Virus record (IMG/VR): IMGVR_UViG_3300030098_004828
Location: 62,001 to 126,000 of that record
Direction: 5' to 3' (one strand)
DNA length: 64,000 nt
Source of the DNA: a virus
The notes under the pieces are model-generated. The model saw nothing but the letters and a program-made list of their open reading frames with translations. It searched no databases and was not told where the DNA came from. Made by a program: the position numbers and the translations under genes. Shown in pieces: positions 55,257 through 63,622 of this stretch (the first letter of the stretch is position 1; the number at the start of each line of letters is the position of its first letter).

Positions 55257-56260
55257 AATGTAACATTACCGTTAGCAAAATCATATGGCAGATCATATTT
55301 TCTTTCACTGTAATGATAATTTGCTTCTTGTAATGTATCCATTAATCCTTGTATCCATTTTAATTGTGTTTCTTCTGACACAGGAAAGACATAGACCTGA
55401 TCATATTTGTCTATAACCACAAATTTAAAAATAATTTTGTAATCTTGTTGATTTTCATCAACATTTTTCATTACAAGTAGTGAATATACAGCTGCTTGCA
55501 GCCAATAATTATAAAAATCCACTGTTTCAGCAAAATTTTCTAATGGTTTTGCAGTTGTTTTTAAATCTATTATGGTTATTGTCTTTGTTTTATCATCAAT
55601 TATATATTTATCAATGATACCTTTTAGTCCGAATTTAAACTTACTTAATCCACATTCTAATTTCTTTTCATTATATACTTTAATATTATCTAAATCCCAA
55701 TCAGTGCCTTCTTGCATTAATAGAGACATAACATCTTTATTAGCTTTTATTAATTCAACTCTTTCAGTTGCTTTAAGCAACATTTCATTATCTATAATAT
55801 CTTTTTTCTGATCTTGACACAAAAAATACAGATATTCTGCATTTTCAGGTGTATTAATCTTATCTATTCTTTTTTGATCATCTTTAAACGATTGATATAA
55901 ATTATTTTCTTTTAATGCTTCTAATATTTGTTCATCTAATTCATCTAATTTAATAGTAGTACCTATAGCTTGATGTGGATCAAAAAACATATTACTAATG
56001 CTTTTTAATACTTTACGAACATTGTCTGATGGTACTTTATTTGGAACAATAGAAAACTCATCATGGAGTTTCTCAGGCTGTAATAACATTAAATGAAGTA
56101 ATTTACCTTCAATTAAATGTTTATCAGTCTTAAGTTCCCTTTCTTTAAGAATATAATCTCTATAAAAGAGTTTTGGTGAAAATAACAATCTGTTTAAGGA
56201 GGAGTAGCTAAACTTAAACTCCTCCTTATAAAACAGATCTTCTTTGACTTTATCTATCAT
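55253..56260 (-). CDS. RecE-like PD-(D/E)XK exonuclease
   Basis: The 335-residue product has the phage recombination nuclease layout: an N-terminal G-x3-H box (IEGKLLHLML, G52-H56), then GLKGIIDKYII with D217, and IIDLKTT with D232-x-K234. A following helix carries the Q-x3-Y motif (WLQAAVYSLLV). This matches the RecE/exodeoxyribonuclease VIII-like PD-(D/E)XK group. Likely role: 5'-3' digestion of dsDNA ends during recombination-dependent replication. No RecT/Bet partner is visible in the window. It overlaps both neighbours by 4 nt. Confidence 0.82.
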   Translation of the reverse strand: MIDKVKEDLFYKEEFKFSYSSLNRLLFSPKLFYRDYILKERELKTDKHLIEGKLLHLMLLQPEKLHDEFSIVPNKVPSDNVRKVLKSISNMFFDPHQAIGTTIKLDELDEQILEALKENNLYQSFKDDQKRIDKINTPENAEYLYFLCQDQKKDIIDNEMLLKATERVELIKANKDVMSLLMQEGTDWDLDNIKVYNEKKLECGLSKFKFGLKGIIDKYIIDDKTKTITIIDLKTTAKPLENFAETVDFYNYWLQAAVYSLLVMKNVDENQQDYKIIFKFVVIDKYDQVYVFPVSEETQLKWIQGLMDTLQEANYHYSERKYDLPYDFANGNVTL

Positions 56261-57519
56261 AATCTATGTGATTCAGTGTGCATATCAACCATTGCTTCTA
56301 GGTTATCAAGTACAACTTGTTCAGTTTTAACCCTTGCTTGAAGTTCCGCTTTTAATTGGATACTATCAGGACTAATACTAAATACATTTTTACTATCAAC
56401 ACCCATCTGAGATGATAATACATCATCATACATCTTTTGAGCAACTTCTTTCCAAGCAACTTCAGTTAATGCATCATCTTTAATTAGTTGCTCAATTAAG
56501 TAATTATAACTATGACACCAGTTCCAACCAGATAATTGTATGTACCTATCAAACTTCTTCCTTACGGATTTAAAGTTAACAGTATTCCATACAGATGAAT
56601 CTTTCATAGAATCACTTAAGAATGAAAATAATAGTGCTAAATATGTATGAGACTTTTGAATATTACAATTAGCAATGATGCTCAAAGCTAAGTTCATATT
56701 CTCTTTGTCCCTAGTACCTTCCCAACCACAACCACTTTCAGTCTTTTCCCAACCAAGCATAGTTTTAAGTTGTATATACATTTCTTCATTTAATACTTCA
56801 GAATCTTCTGTAGCAAGTTCATTCATATTAGTGTCCCAAACAAGTTTAGACATATTAACTTGTATATCATTCCACTGATTTAATGATTCAATATAATAAT
56901 GATACTTACTATTACCTCCTACACTTCTTATTGATTCACACATTTTAGAATATCTATCAAGATTATTAACACCATCATAATAATATGTACTAAACCATTC
57001 ACATTCATATACAATATGAGCATCTGCAGGTATTTTACTTAGCATGTTTACAATTTCATCATAAAGATCATCTTCAAACTGATCTTTATAAACTCCTGCC
57101 CAAGAAAGCACATCTGCAGGATCTGTTTCTGCAAGCCATCTAGTACAAAATAATCCATCAAAGTACTTTTCAGATACAATACCATAGTCTGCCTGGTGAA
57201 AATCTCTTTTCAATTTAAGATCAAACTTTTCTTGTAGTATCTTTACCTTATCTCTTGATAAACTAAGTCTAGGAAATCTATATAGTGAATTAGCATTCTT
57301 AAGATCATCAGATGTAATAGTTTCAATACCACTCATTATTTTTTTAATTTCTGCATTATTAACTCTATTAGAATATCTACCACTATTATCACCTGATTCT
57401 ATATGATGACCTAATTGTCTTACTTTAAAACTACCATTTTGCAATTTTAAAGTATTATTTATTTTGTCACATTTACCCGGGTCAATATCAATTAACCATA
57501 ATTGTTTTAAATCTGTCAT
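56257..57519 (-). CDS. Unknown AAA+-linked protein, related to the next upstream gene
   Basis: The 420-residue product is not a known family to me. It aligns by eye with the 57516-58574 product. Both have a segment of the form P-R-L...L...f.l.....DF.-ADY/F-V-(RLSLSRDKVKILQEKFDL, KRDFHQADYGIV), then an L-N/D-E-x-M/L helix, a helix with K-x2-H-x-L/Y and a C-terminal helical region. Trp is frequent. No catalytic motif is visible. With the AAA+ ATPase (58576) and VWA protein (59840) it forms a four-gene block with 4-nt overlaps or 1-nt gaps. It may be a client or adaptor of the ATPase, by context only. Confidence 0.65.
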   Translation of the reverse strand: MTDLKQLWLIDIDPGKCDKINNTLKLQNGSFKVRQLGHHIESGDNSGRYSNRVNNAEIKKIMSGIETITSDDLKNANSLYRFPRLSLSRDKVKILQEKFDLKLKRDFHQADYGIVSEKYFDGLFCTRWLAETDPADVLSWAGVYKDQFEDDLYDEIVNMLSKIPADAHIVYECEWFSTYYYDGVNNLDRYSKMCESIRSVGGNSKYHYYIESLNQWNDIQVNMSKLVWDTNMNELATEDSEVLNEEMYIQLKTMLGWEKTESGCGWEGTRDKENMNLALSIIANCNIQKSHTYLALLFSFLSDSMKDSSVWNTVNFKSVRKKFDRYIQLSGWNWCHSYNYLIEQLIKDDALTEVAWKEVAQKMYDDVLSSQMGVDSKNVFSISPDSIQLKAELQARVKTEQVVLDNLEAMVDMHTESHRL

Positions 57520-58574
57520 TTTTTAACTTTTAAATATTTCCTATACTCTTCTTTAACTGCCACTTTAAAGGTATATAGTTCTCTATTATTAATACTAATT
57601 TCTTTACGAACAATAGGTTCAAGGTATCTAAATGATTCTGAATCAAGACATTCTTGTTCTTCTAGTTCTTTAATCATGGATTCAGCATTATGATGAGAAT
57701 AACTATTAAAATTAGATTTATCCATCCAATAATTCATATCTTTATCTCTATTAAACCTATACATATAACCACTAACTTCAGTTGCTAACTTCCATATAAG
57801 ATGTTTCTTCTTTCTGTAATCAATAGCAGGCATCATCTTTTTAACTAATTCTTTTTCTTCATGACTACCATCCCTAATCATTCTAACAAGATCATCTAGT
57901 AGTTGTTCATCAAGAACTGTTTTATTAGCTGACTCATTTAAACATGTCTCAGCATATATAACAGGTATTTGTTCATGTCTAATACGATATGCAATTTGTA
58001 TCGCTAATGGTGTAAACACATAAGCTTCATATAGATCTTCATCATAATCAATACTATTTCTACTATATGTCTCTGCCATCTTATCATCAAATACAATTTG
58101 AATATTAGGATCTACATTTGGTTCACTTTGTTTATCAGCTAAGTCTACACTTACACTAATATCCATAGCTTCATAGTTCATAGTTTTAAATAACATACTA
58201 TTAGTTCTAATTGACTCACCATCACTATGATATTGACCATATTCATTATGAGTTACAAAAAAATCAGCTTTATTAAAATCATTTGTTACAGTAATACTAT
58301 GCTCTCTTAATGCTTCCTTTAGTCTAGGTAATGATACTGGACATCCTGGAAGTATAAAAGCTTTTTTATATTGAGATAGATCTACTATATCTATCTCATC
58401 ATTAAAATATTTTTGAAATACTCTATAAGTGTTATTTAGATCACAAAATACGGCTTGACCCATATCCCAACTTTGTCTAGATAAAGCAACCTGATATACA
58501 GGCTGCCCATCTAAACCAAAGTCTTCTAATTGTTCCTTAATAGCACCCAAAGTACAATTATAAACTTTACTCAT
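57516..58574 (-). CDS. Unknown AAA+-linked protein, related to the next downstream gene
   Basis: The 352-residue product shares architecture with the 56257-57519 product: LPRLKEALREHSITVTNDFN followed by KADFFVT in the first half, and helical MNYWMDKSNFNSY and SFRYLEPIVRKEI sections in the second half. The first segment has a faint BRCT-like look (hydrophobic, then kADffVt), which is only a suggestion. It overlaps the next gene by 4 nt and follows the AAA+ ATPase by 1 nt. A duplicated adaptor or substrate of the ATPase is the simplest reading. Confidence 0.65.
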   Translation of the reverse strand: MSKVYNCTLGAIKEQLEDFGLDGQPVYQVALSRQSWDMGQAVFCDLNNTYRVFQKYFNDEIDIVDLSQYKKAFILPGCPVSLPRLKEALREHSITVTNDFNKADFFVTHNEYGQYHSDGESIRTNSMLFKTMNYEAMDISVSVDLADKQSEPNVDPNIQIVFDDKMAETYSRNSIDYDEDLYEAYVFTPLAIQIAYRIRHEQIPVIYAETCLNESANKTVLDEQLLDDLVRMIRDGSHEEKELVKKMMPAIDYRKKKHLIWKLATEVSGYMYRFNRDKDMNYWMDKSNFNSYSHHNAESMIKELEEQECLDSESFRYLEPIVRKEISINNRELYTFKVAVKEEYRKYLKVKK

Positions 58575-58575
58575 C

Positions 58576-59838
58576 TTATTTCATTGTCATTTTGATGATT
58601 TCTGGATTCATCATCATTTTATTAAACTTAGTTTTATTACCATTGAAAATAGTTCTAACAATAAGATACTTCAGATCATTAGCGAATACATCTTTAGTGC
58701 ATAATGCTATCAATCTTTCATTTATCTTTGGTGTTACAGTATTTTCATTAGCATAAACAACAGAATAATTAGCCAACCTTGTTGCAAGAGTAGATGCAAT
58801 ATCTGCTCTATATGTGTCACCTTTTCCTAGAACACTATTTAATTCTCCAATAATGTAATCTTGGTTTTCATGTGTCAACATATCTTTAGGTGTGACCAGC
58901 TTGTCCAGCTTGTTGTTAATAAACGTAGTAAACATAGAAGCAAATGTGTCCCCAACTGAACCTTCACCAATCATTTGGATCATACTCAAGTCATCTTCAA
59001 ACTTTTCAAAACTTGAAATAGAATTGAAGAATGCCGTAATGGATCTTGCATTTGTTTCTTTATTTACTAATTCAGGATGCAGTAACATGAAGTTAATACA
59101 ACGAGTGTCAATATGCTGCTCTTCAGCCCATCTTGCCCAAACGTTTACATCAAACTTTAAGTTAGCAGTAATATATCTAGTCTTTTGTGCTGAATCAACA
59201 CTATTAACCATATAATCACCATTATCTGGATTACTAGTTAATATTATATGCCAATCAGCAGGTAAAGACCATGATATATATTGCTGTCTGTCAACTAACT
59301 CCATTACAGCTTGAATAAATCTTACATCTGCACGGTTCCAGTCATCAAGAAGTAATATACCTCCTTTCTTTTTATCAGCAATCCATTCTGGTGCACAATA
59401 AGACATTCTATTCTTACCTGTCATCTTCCATCCTTTTCTCAAATACTCTTCAACTGCAAGTTCATCTACCCATTGACCAACTTTCTTAGTCATAGTAGAG
59501 TCTGCAACTTGTGCAGATGCTGCAGCTCTTTGAGCTACTGTATAAGAAAGATCATCAATTTTTTTAGTAATTTGTTTCTCTTTATACATTTGAAATTGTC
59601 TTACAGGAAATCCTACTAAATCTCCTAATTCTTCTATCTGAGCTAAATTTAACTTAACAAAATCTAAATCATTTTGTTTAGCTAAATCCAATACAGCTGA
59701 AGTTTTACCAATTCCTGATTCACCAACTACTTCCACAGCAACTGGATTTTTTCCTTGTTCTTGTAAGAATCTATTATTCTTAATTATATGGTTTACAAAA
59801 CCGTTTAGTTCATCTATATTTAAATTTACTTGTGCCAT
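58576..59838 (-). CDS. MoxR-type AAA+ ATPase
   Basis: The 420-residue product has Walker A GESGIGKTS (G39-T46), Walker B ILLLDD (161-166), a sensor-like TSNPDNGDY (about 201-209) and an HELP-type loop region between. This fits the MoxR/CobS-like AAA+ group, whose members work with VWA-domain partners to remodel or load metal into target proteins. The partner is encoded 1 nt upstream (59840). Similar ATPase/VWA pairs occur in other large phages. The target is unknown; the two related proteins directly downstream are candidates. Confidence 0.85.
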   Translation of the reverse strand: MAQVNLNIDELNGFVNHIIKNNRFLQEQGKNPVAVEVVGESGIGKTSAVLDLAKQNDLDFVKLNLAQIEELGDLVGFPVRQFQMYKEKQITKKIDDLSYTVAQRAAASAQVADSTMTKKVGQWVDELAVEEYLRKGWKMTGKNRMSYCAPEWIADKKKGGILLLDDWNRADVRFIQAVMELVDRQQYISWSLPADWHIILTSNPDNGDYMVNSVDSAQKTRYITANLKFDVNVWARWAEEQHIDTRCINFMLLHPELVNKETNARSITAFFNSISSFEKFEDDLSMIQMIGEGSVGDTFASMFTTFINNKLDKLVTPKDMLTHENQDYIIGELNSVLGKGDTYRADIASTLATRLANYSVVYANENTVTPKINERLIALCTKDVFANDLKYLIVRTIFNGNKTKFNKMMMNPEIIKMTMK

Positions 59839-59839
59839 T

Positions 59840-61009
59840 TTATTGTGCGTTTAATTGTATTGTTAATCCCGGTAAATGATCAGTCCAATTAGATCTTGCA
59901 CTAAGAACCCATAATGTGTTCTTTGGACAATCTTCTGGAGCTGGTGCTTCACCATCTGTTAAATATATAAGGGCAGTATATCTACCTCTCATTTCATTAA
60001 AATGGTCAATAACCGGTTGGAAGCATGTACCTCCTCTACCTCTTATTTCCCAATCCTTTCTTTTGTTAAAAGGGGATATATCAGTTATATTTGTATCACA
60101 TTGTGCTACAGTTATTTGATGTCCCGTTTTTTGAACATGATGCATTTCACTCATGAAATGTTTTAGTTCTTCCGTGTTTACAGATCCTGAAGTATCAACA
60201 CCAATCAAAATATGATTTTTGTGTTTTATTTTAAGACCTGGATTATCTGTATATCTTTTGTTGAATTTTCTTCTCAACTTTTTTGTAAAGGTAAACACAG
60301 AATTACCTACAAATCTCCTTAAATAACCTTTCCAATCAAATGATGGAGGAATTATAGTTTGAAGTCTTTTAATCAACTCTGCTAACTCACCTGGTATAGT
60401 ACCACGTCTTTTAACAGTTTGATCTGCAGTTTCTTTAAGTTGATGCTCAATTTGTTTTTGCACTAGCTTTTTCTCTGCTTCTGTAAGTTCTTCAAACTCT
60501 TTCCAAGTTTTATGACAATATTGACTATCACCATCCATTTGGTTAAGTATAGATTCAAGTGAAGGACAAGGATTATTCTTACACTCTTGCTCTAATAAAT
60601 CATAATACTTTTTAGTACCGGCTTTCTTTGGTAATTTTAACTCAGGAAAACTATCTAAAGTTAATCCACCATCAGGAAGCATACTTCTATCTATATATTG
60701 ATTTATTTCCAAATCTGCTGCTATATTAAATAGTTTATGATTTGCATATAGATCTCTCATCATAAGATGTCCAAATGAAACGTGCAGTAGTTCATGTTTA
60801 AGTAGACCTATCTGGTGTTCATCTGGTAACTTCATAAAGAAATCCGGATTAATAGATAATTGTATACCTATACCATTTTTACTGACACCCGCTGTTGGGA
60901 CATCATTTCTTATTTTCTTGTTTAGTCCAATAAGAAAGAGCCCATAAAAGGGCTCTCTTAATATTAGTGACTTACAAGCTCTTGCTAATTTGTCTTGTAT
61001 ATCATTCAT
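59840..61009 (-). CDS. VWA-like protein with metallopeptidase-like domain (DUF2201 type)
   Basis: The 389-residue product has an N-terminal putative metallopeptidase domain with HELLH (H72-H76) and AADLEINQYI (possible third ligand E101). After a Lys-rich middle comes a VWA-like domain with the MIDAS start VDTSGSVN (D272, S274, S276) and GRGGTCFQPVIDHFNE. This arrangement matches the DUF2201 family found beside MoxR ATPases. It should act as the partner of the AAA+ ATPase encoded directly downstream. It lies 2 nt after the gene at 61012. Confidence 0.85.
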   Translation of the reverse strand: MNDIQDKLARACKSLILREPFYGLFLIGLNKKIRNDVPTAGVSKNGIGIQLSINPDFFMKLPDEHQIGLLKHELLHVSFGHLMMRDLYANHKLFNIAADLEINQYIDRSMLPDGGLTLDSFPELKLPKKAGTKKYYDLLEQECKNNPCPSLESILNQMDGDSQYCHKTWKEFEELTEAEKKLVQKQIEHQLKETADQTVKRRGTIPGELAELIKRLQTIIPPSFDWKGYLRRFVGNSVFTFTKKLRRKFNKRYTDNPGLKIKHKNHILIGVDTSGSVNTEELKHFMSEMHHVQKTGHQITVAQCDTNITDISPFNKRKDWEIRGRGGTCFQPVIDHFNEMRGRYTALIYLTDGEAPAPEDCPKNTLWVLSARSNWTDHLPGLTIQLNAQ

Positions 61010-61011
61010 TA

Positions 61012-61437
61012 TTATAATTTTTCATTCATTATATTATCTATTTCACGTTGCTCTTCTGGACTAACTGGATCTATTGGTTTTGTATGTTCCCAATCAAGTT
61101 CAATTTTAACATTTTTAATAAACTTCCAAGTATCTTTAAAAACAGGAAGCATTTGCTCATGTACTTCAAACTCTATAATTTCCTGTTCATGTCCTATACC
61201 TAAAGTAGAATCAAGATCTTTAAACATTTCACCCCATTCTTTAATAGCGTAGTAATCTAACTTAAATTTTTCACAAAAAGCCTGTCTTTTACCAAACATT
61301 AAAGATTTAGCAAACATTATTTTTGTAATTGAAGTTATTTCCTTCATATTTTTTATATTCTCACAAGCCACTTCATAATCTTCTTCAGATCCGTGGAGGA
61401 GTTCTCTTAATTTTTTATATTCTTCTAAACTAATCAT
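61012..61437 (-). CDS. Hypothetical protein
   Basis: The 141-residue product is mainly helical and acidic (EEYKKLRELLHGSEEDYEVACENIKNM; KEWGEMFKDLDSTLGIGHEQEIIEF). No membrane segment or motif. It overlaps the DUF6915-like gene by 8 nt and precedes the VWA gene by 2 nt. Not recognised; a small accessory of the replication operon. Confidence 0.6.
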   Translation of the reverse strand: MISLEEYKKLRELLHGSEEDYEVACENIKNMKEITSITKIMFAKSLMFGKRQAFCEKFKLDYYAIKEWGEMFKDLDSTLGIGHEQEIIEFEVHEQMLPVFKDTWKFIKNVKIELDWEHTKPIDPVSPEEQREIDNIMNEKL

Positions 61438-61777
61438 TGATTTTCATTGTTTTAATCATCCACAAGGGTAGTTTTTTCTTGTGCATATTATCTAACCATT
61501 CTTTTGCAGAGGGAATGTAATTATTACAATCCTCTCTTACATGCTGCTCTGCAACATATCTTGTATAAACAGGTTTATCATCTGAATTTGTAAATACTGG
61601 CCCGAATTTTCTTTCACATTCAAATATACCTTCACTGTGATGACGAAACATTCTGTGTAAGTGATTGCCCACCCAACTTTTTGTTGCATCTAACCAATTA
61701 TGTATATGTATGTAATCATCAGGACACCCACCAAACTTCTTTACAGAAGACTTGGCATGAATATTTGGATGTGCCAT
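61430..61777 (-). CDS. DUF6915-like protein
   Basis: The 115-residue product fits the DUF6915 pattern: MAHPNIHAKSSVKKFGGCPDDY, HIHNWLDATKSWVGNHLHRMFRHHSEGIFECE, and the end EQHVREDCNNYIPSAKEWLDN. His/Asp/Glu residues are well conserved in this family and could bind metal, but the function is unknown to me. Its start shares one base with the stop of the DUF6878-like gene. Confidence 0.8.
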   Translation of the reverse strand: MAHPNIHAKSSVKKFGGCPDDYIHIHNWLDATKSWVGNHLHRMFRHHSEGIFECERKFGPVFTNSDDKPVYTRYVAEQHVREDCNNYIPSAKEWLDNMHKKKLPLWMIKTMKIND

Positions 61778-62145
61778 TAAATAAATTTATCTTCGGTATT
61801 AAAGTCACAATCATAATAATAATCTTCTGTAATACGTTGTGTGTGATGAATTTTAACATCCCATGGATCTTTTGTACAATCAATTATCATTTGACCATGA
61901 CCACCATCATTATTAATCCAATCCCATTCTACATTATCACTGACCATATTATATAGTAAATCATCCCATGCATGCTCTACTTCACCGGTCATATTTACAT
62001 TAATCTTTTTTCCATCAATATCTTCAAATCTAACTTCATCTATACATCCATCATCACCACCACCATTATATTCTACTTCTATATTTGCTATATTGTGATC
62101 TTTAATCACTTGAACTGCTACATTTCTTTTTAGTTTTTTTTCCAT
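61777..62145 (-). CDS. DUF6878-like protein
   Basis: The 122-residue product shows the DUF6878 features: VEYNGGGDDGCIDEVRFEDIDG, a helix with HAWDDLLYNMV, and WDWINNDGGHGQMIIDCTKD. The family is small, acidic and of unknown function, found in plasmids and phages. Its start overlaps the end of the RusA-like gene by 44 nt, an unusually long overlap for this operon. It is followed directly by the DUF6915-like gene. Confidence 0.75.
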   Translation of the reverse strand: MEKKLKRNVAVQVIKDHNIANIEVEYNGGGDDGCIDEVRFEDIDGKKINVNMTGEVEHAWDDLLYNMVSDNVEWDWINNDGGHGQMIIDCTKDPWDVKIHHTQRITEDYYYDCDFNTEDKFI

Positions 62146-62509
62146 TTTTTATTAATTTAATTTCTACACCTGGATTTTCCTTATCATATTCATAAGGTTC
62201 AAATACAGGTATAATGTTTTCACAATTATCATCATCAATCCAATTATGTTTAACCATATCATCTTGCACTGTCTGTGCAGGATTAATATAGTCAAACTTA
62301 TGTTTGGATCCTCTGATGAATTTAAATGATATTTTTACCGGTAATTCTAGTTTAGCCAATTGCTTCCTAAAGCCCTTTCTAAACTGATCATAGTATTTAG
62401 CTGTTTCTTTTCTATACTTAGTTGTTGCTTTACTGGACACGAAATATCTTCCTGTCCATCTTCTTCCATTTTTACTACTTGGTACGTTACCTGGTATAAA
62501 CCATTTCAT
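62102..62509 (-). CDS. RusA-like Holliday junction resolvase
   Basis: The 135-residue product has the RusA layout: WFIPGNVPSSKNGRR near the start, a basic helix, then SKHKFDYINPAQTVQDDMVKHNW followed by IDDDNCENIIPVF, with the Asp residues that hold catalytic metal in the family. It should cut four-way DNA junctions during recombination or before packaging. The tail is Lys- and Ser-rich (KKTKKKCSSSSD). It overlaps the primase gene by 4 nt and the DUF6878-like gene by 44 nt. Confidence 0.75.
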   Translation of the reverse strand: MKWFIPGNVPSSKNGRRWTGRYFVSSKATTKYRKETAKYYDQFRKGFRKQLAKLELPVKISFKFIRGSKHKFDYINPAQTVQDDMVKHNWIDDDNCENIIPVFEPYEYDKENPGVEIKLIKNGKKTKKKCSSSSD

Positions 62510-63486
62510 AGAATACTTTTAAGTTTAACTTTAATTTCTTTATGAGCATCAGCAAAACCTTTCTCTTTTACAAGATCAGCAATGTCTTTGCTACTATCTA
62601 ACCATGTGCCTTTTATGTCATATAACTGTTCATATTTATTAACAGCATTATGTCCAGCAACATCATTATCAAATAAAGTTACAACTTTTTTATACTTTTT
62701 CTTAAGATTTTCAATAATATACGGTTTTATTACAGTATTTTCTGAGTCAGGTGCAATAACTTCTAAATTGTATCCAAATTGTTTTAGACACATTGCATCT
62801 TTCAAAGAAGAACATATAACAAGATAAGGTTGATTATACTCTAATTGATCTATACCTTGAAGATGAGGTTTAACTTTTATGAATTTAAACTTCTTATTTT
62901 TTGGTTGATAAATCTTATAGATGTTACCATCTTTATCAAAATAACCATATATATAAGTTTTAGCTAATAATGCACCAATAGTTCTTTGATCTATTGATTC
63001 TTCACTTTCTTTTACCATACGGTAAAAATTAAGTGGTTGAACATTATATTTATTAAGAATATCTTCACCAATATTAAAACTTAACCAAAATTCTCTGTCC
63101 CAATCAGACCATCTTCTTGGATTTACAGATTCTACTTTAAATTTTGCTTCTGGTTTTATAGTTGATTGTTTATATTCTCCTTTTTCTGTAATAAACTTGT
63201 TATAATCTTGACCTATTTTAAATACAGCTTTAGAAAAGTCTATTTTAAATAGTTCTTTAACTAAATCAATTTTATTACCACCTTTACCTGTTGAAAAATC
63301 TTTAAACTTATATTGACCTTTATCCGCAAATATCCACATGCTTGGAGTTCTTTCTGTAGGATGAAATACAGATTTAATCTGCACATTCTGTCCATTTAGT
63401 CTTTCTGGTAGATCCAGATAGAACTCAAACACCCATGTACTTGGAACTTTAGATCCATCTAATATGAGATTCTTTGTACTTATCAT
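62506..63486 (-). CDS. TOPRIM primase-like protein with altered first acidic motif
   Basis: The 326-residue product has an N-terminal part like the zinc-finger region of phage primases but without Cys ligands (FHPTERTPSMWIFADKGQYKFKDF...GGNKIDLVKELF). A TOPRIM domain follows (YLVICSSLKDAMCLKQFGYN; VVTLFDNDVAGHNA with D273 and D275). The usual TOPRIM Glu (EG..D) reads SSLKD at S226, a variant I recall from Bacteroidota phage proteins, where a later Glu (APDSE) may substitute. It should make primers for the polymerase at 52094. The ATG lies 7 nt after a hairpin terminator, so expression may depend on read-through. Confidence 0.8.
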   Translation of the reverse strand: MISTKNLILDGSKVPSTWVFEFYLDLPERLNGQNVQIKSVFHPTERTPSMWIFADKGQYKFKDFSTGKGGNKIDLVKELFKIDFSKAVFKIGQDYNKFITEKGEYKQSTIKPEAKFKVESVNPRRWSDWDREFWLSFNIGEDILNKYNVQPLNFYRMVKESEESIDQRTIGALLAKTYIYGYFDKDGNIYKIYQPKNKKFKFIKVKPHLQGIDQLEYNQPYLVICSSLKDAMCLKQFGYNLEVIAPDSENTVIKPYIIENLKKKYKKVVTLFDNDVAGHNAVNKYEQLYDIKGTWLDSSKDIADLVKEKGFADAHKEIKVKLKSIL

Positions 63487-63492
63487 AATCTT

Positions 63493-63530
63493 AAAAAATA
63501 TAGGGACAAGTAAGTGCCCCTATATATTAA
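63493..63530 (-). terminator. Intrinsic terminator or attenuator directly before the primase gene
   Basis: ATATAGGG pairs with CCCTATAT (8 bp, 12-nt loop). On the minus strand the stem is followed by a run of five T. It ends about 7 nt before the primase ATG, leaving no room for a promoter, so it is either the end of the upstream gene with an undetected promoter inside it or an attenuator. Confidence 0.75.
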
Positions 63531-63537
63531 AAACTAT

Positions 63538-63620
63538 CTATTAACTGCTATTATGCGGTCCGTATTAAAAACCGTTGCAGGACAGTTAATAGTCCTCTTA
63601 CTAGGTATATTATCCTGCAA
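63538..63620. other. Dense crossing inverted repeats, possible pseudoknotted leader RNA or origin
   Basis: Four pairings overlap. CTATTAACTG (63538) with CAGTTAATAG (63583) is a perfect 10-bp pair. CGGT (63556) pairs with ACCG (63571) inside it. TTGCAGGA (63575) pairs with TCCTGCAA (63613). AGGAC (63579) pairs with GTCCT (63592). The first and third pairs cross, which would give a pseudoknot in RNA. It lies between the fragment at 63623 and the primase terminator. A riboswitch-like leader or a replication origin are both possible. Confidence 0.55.
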
Positions 63621-63622
63621 AA

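Noticed and set aside
63605-63613. GTATATTAT on the plus strand near the right edge
   Set aside because: It would read rightward against the leftward gene at 63623, and it lies within the inverted-repeat region, so a promoter role is unlikely.
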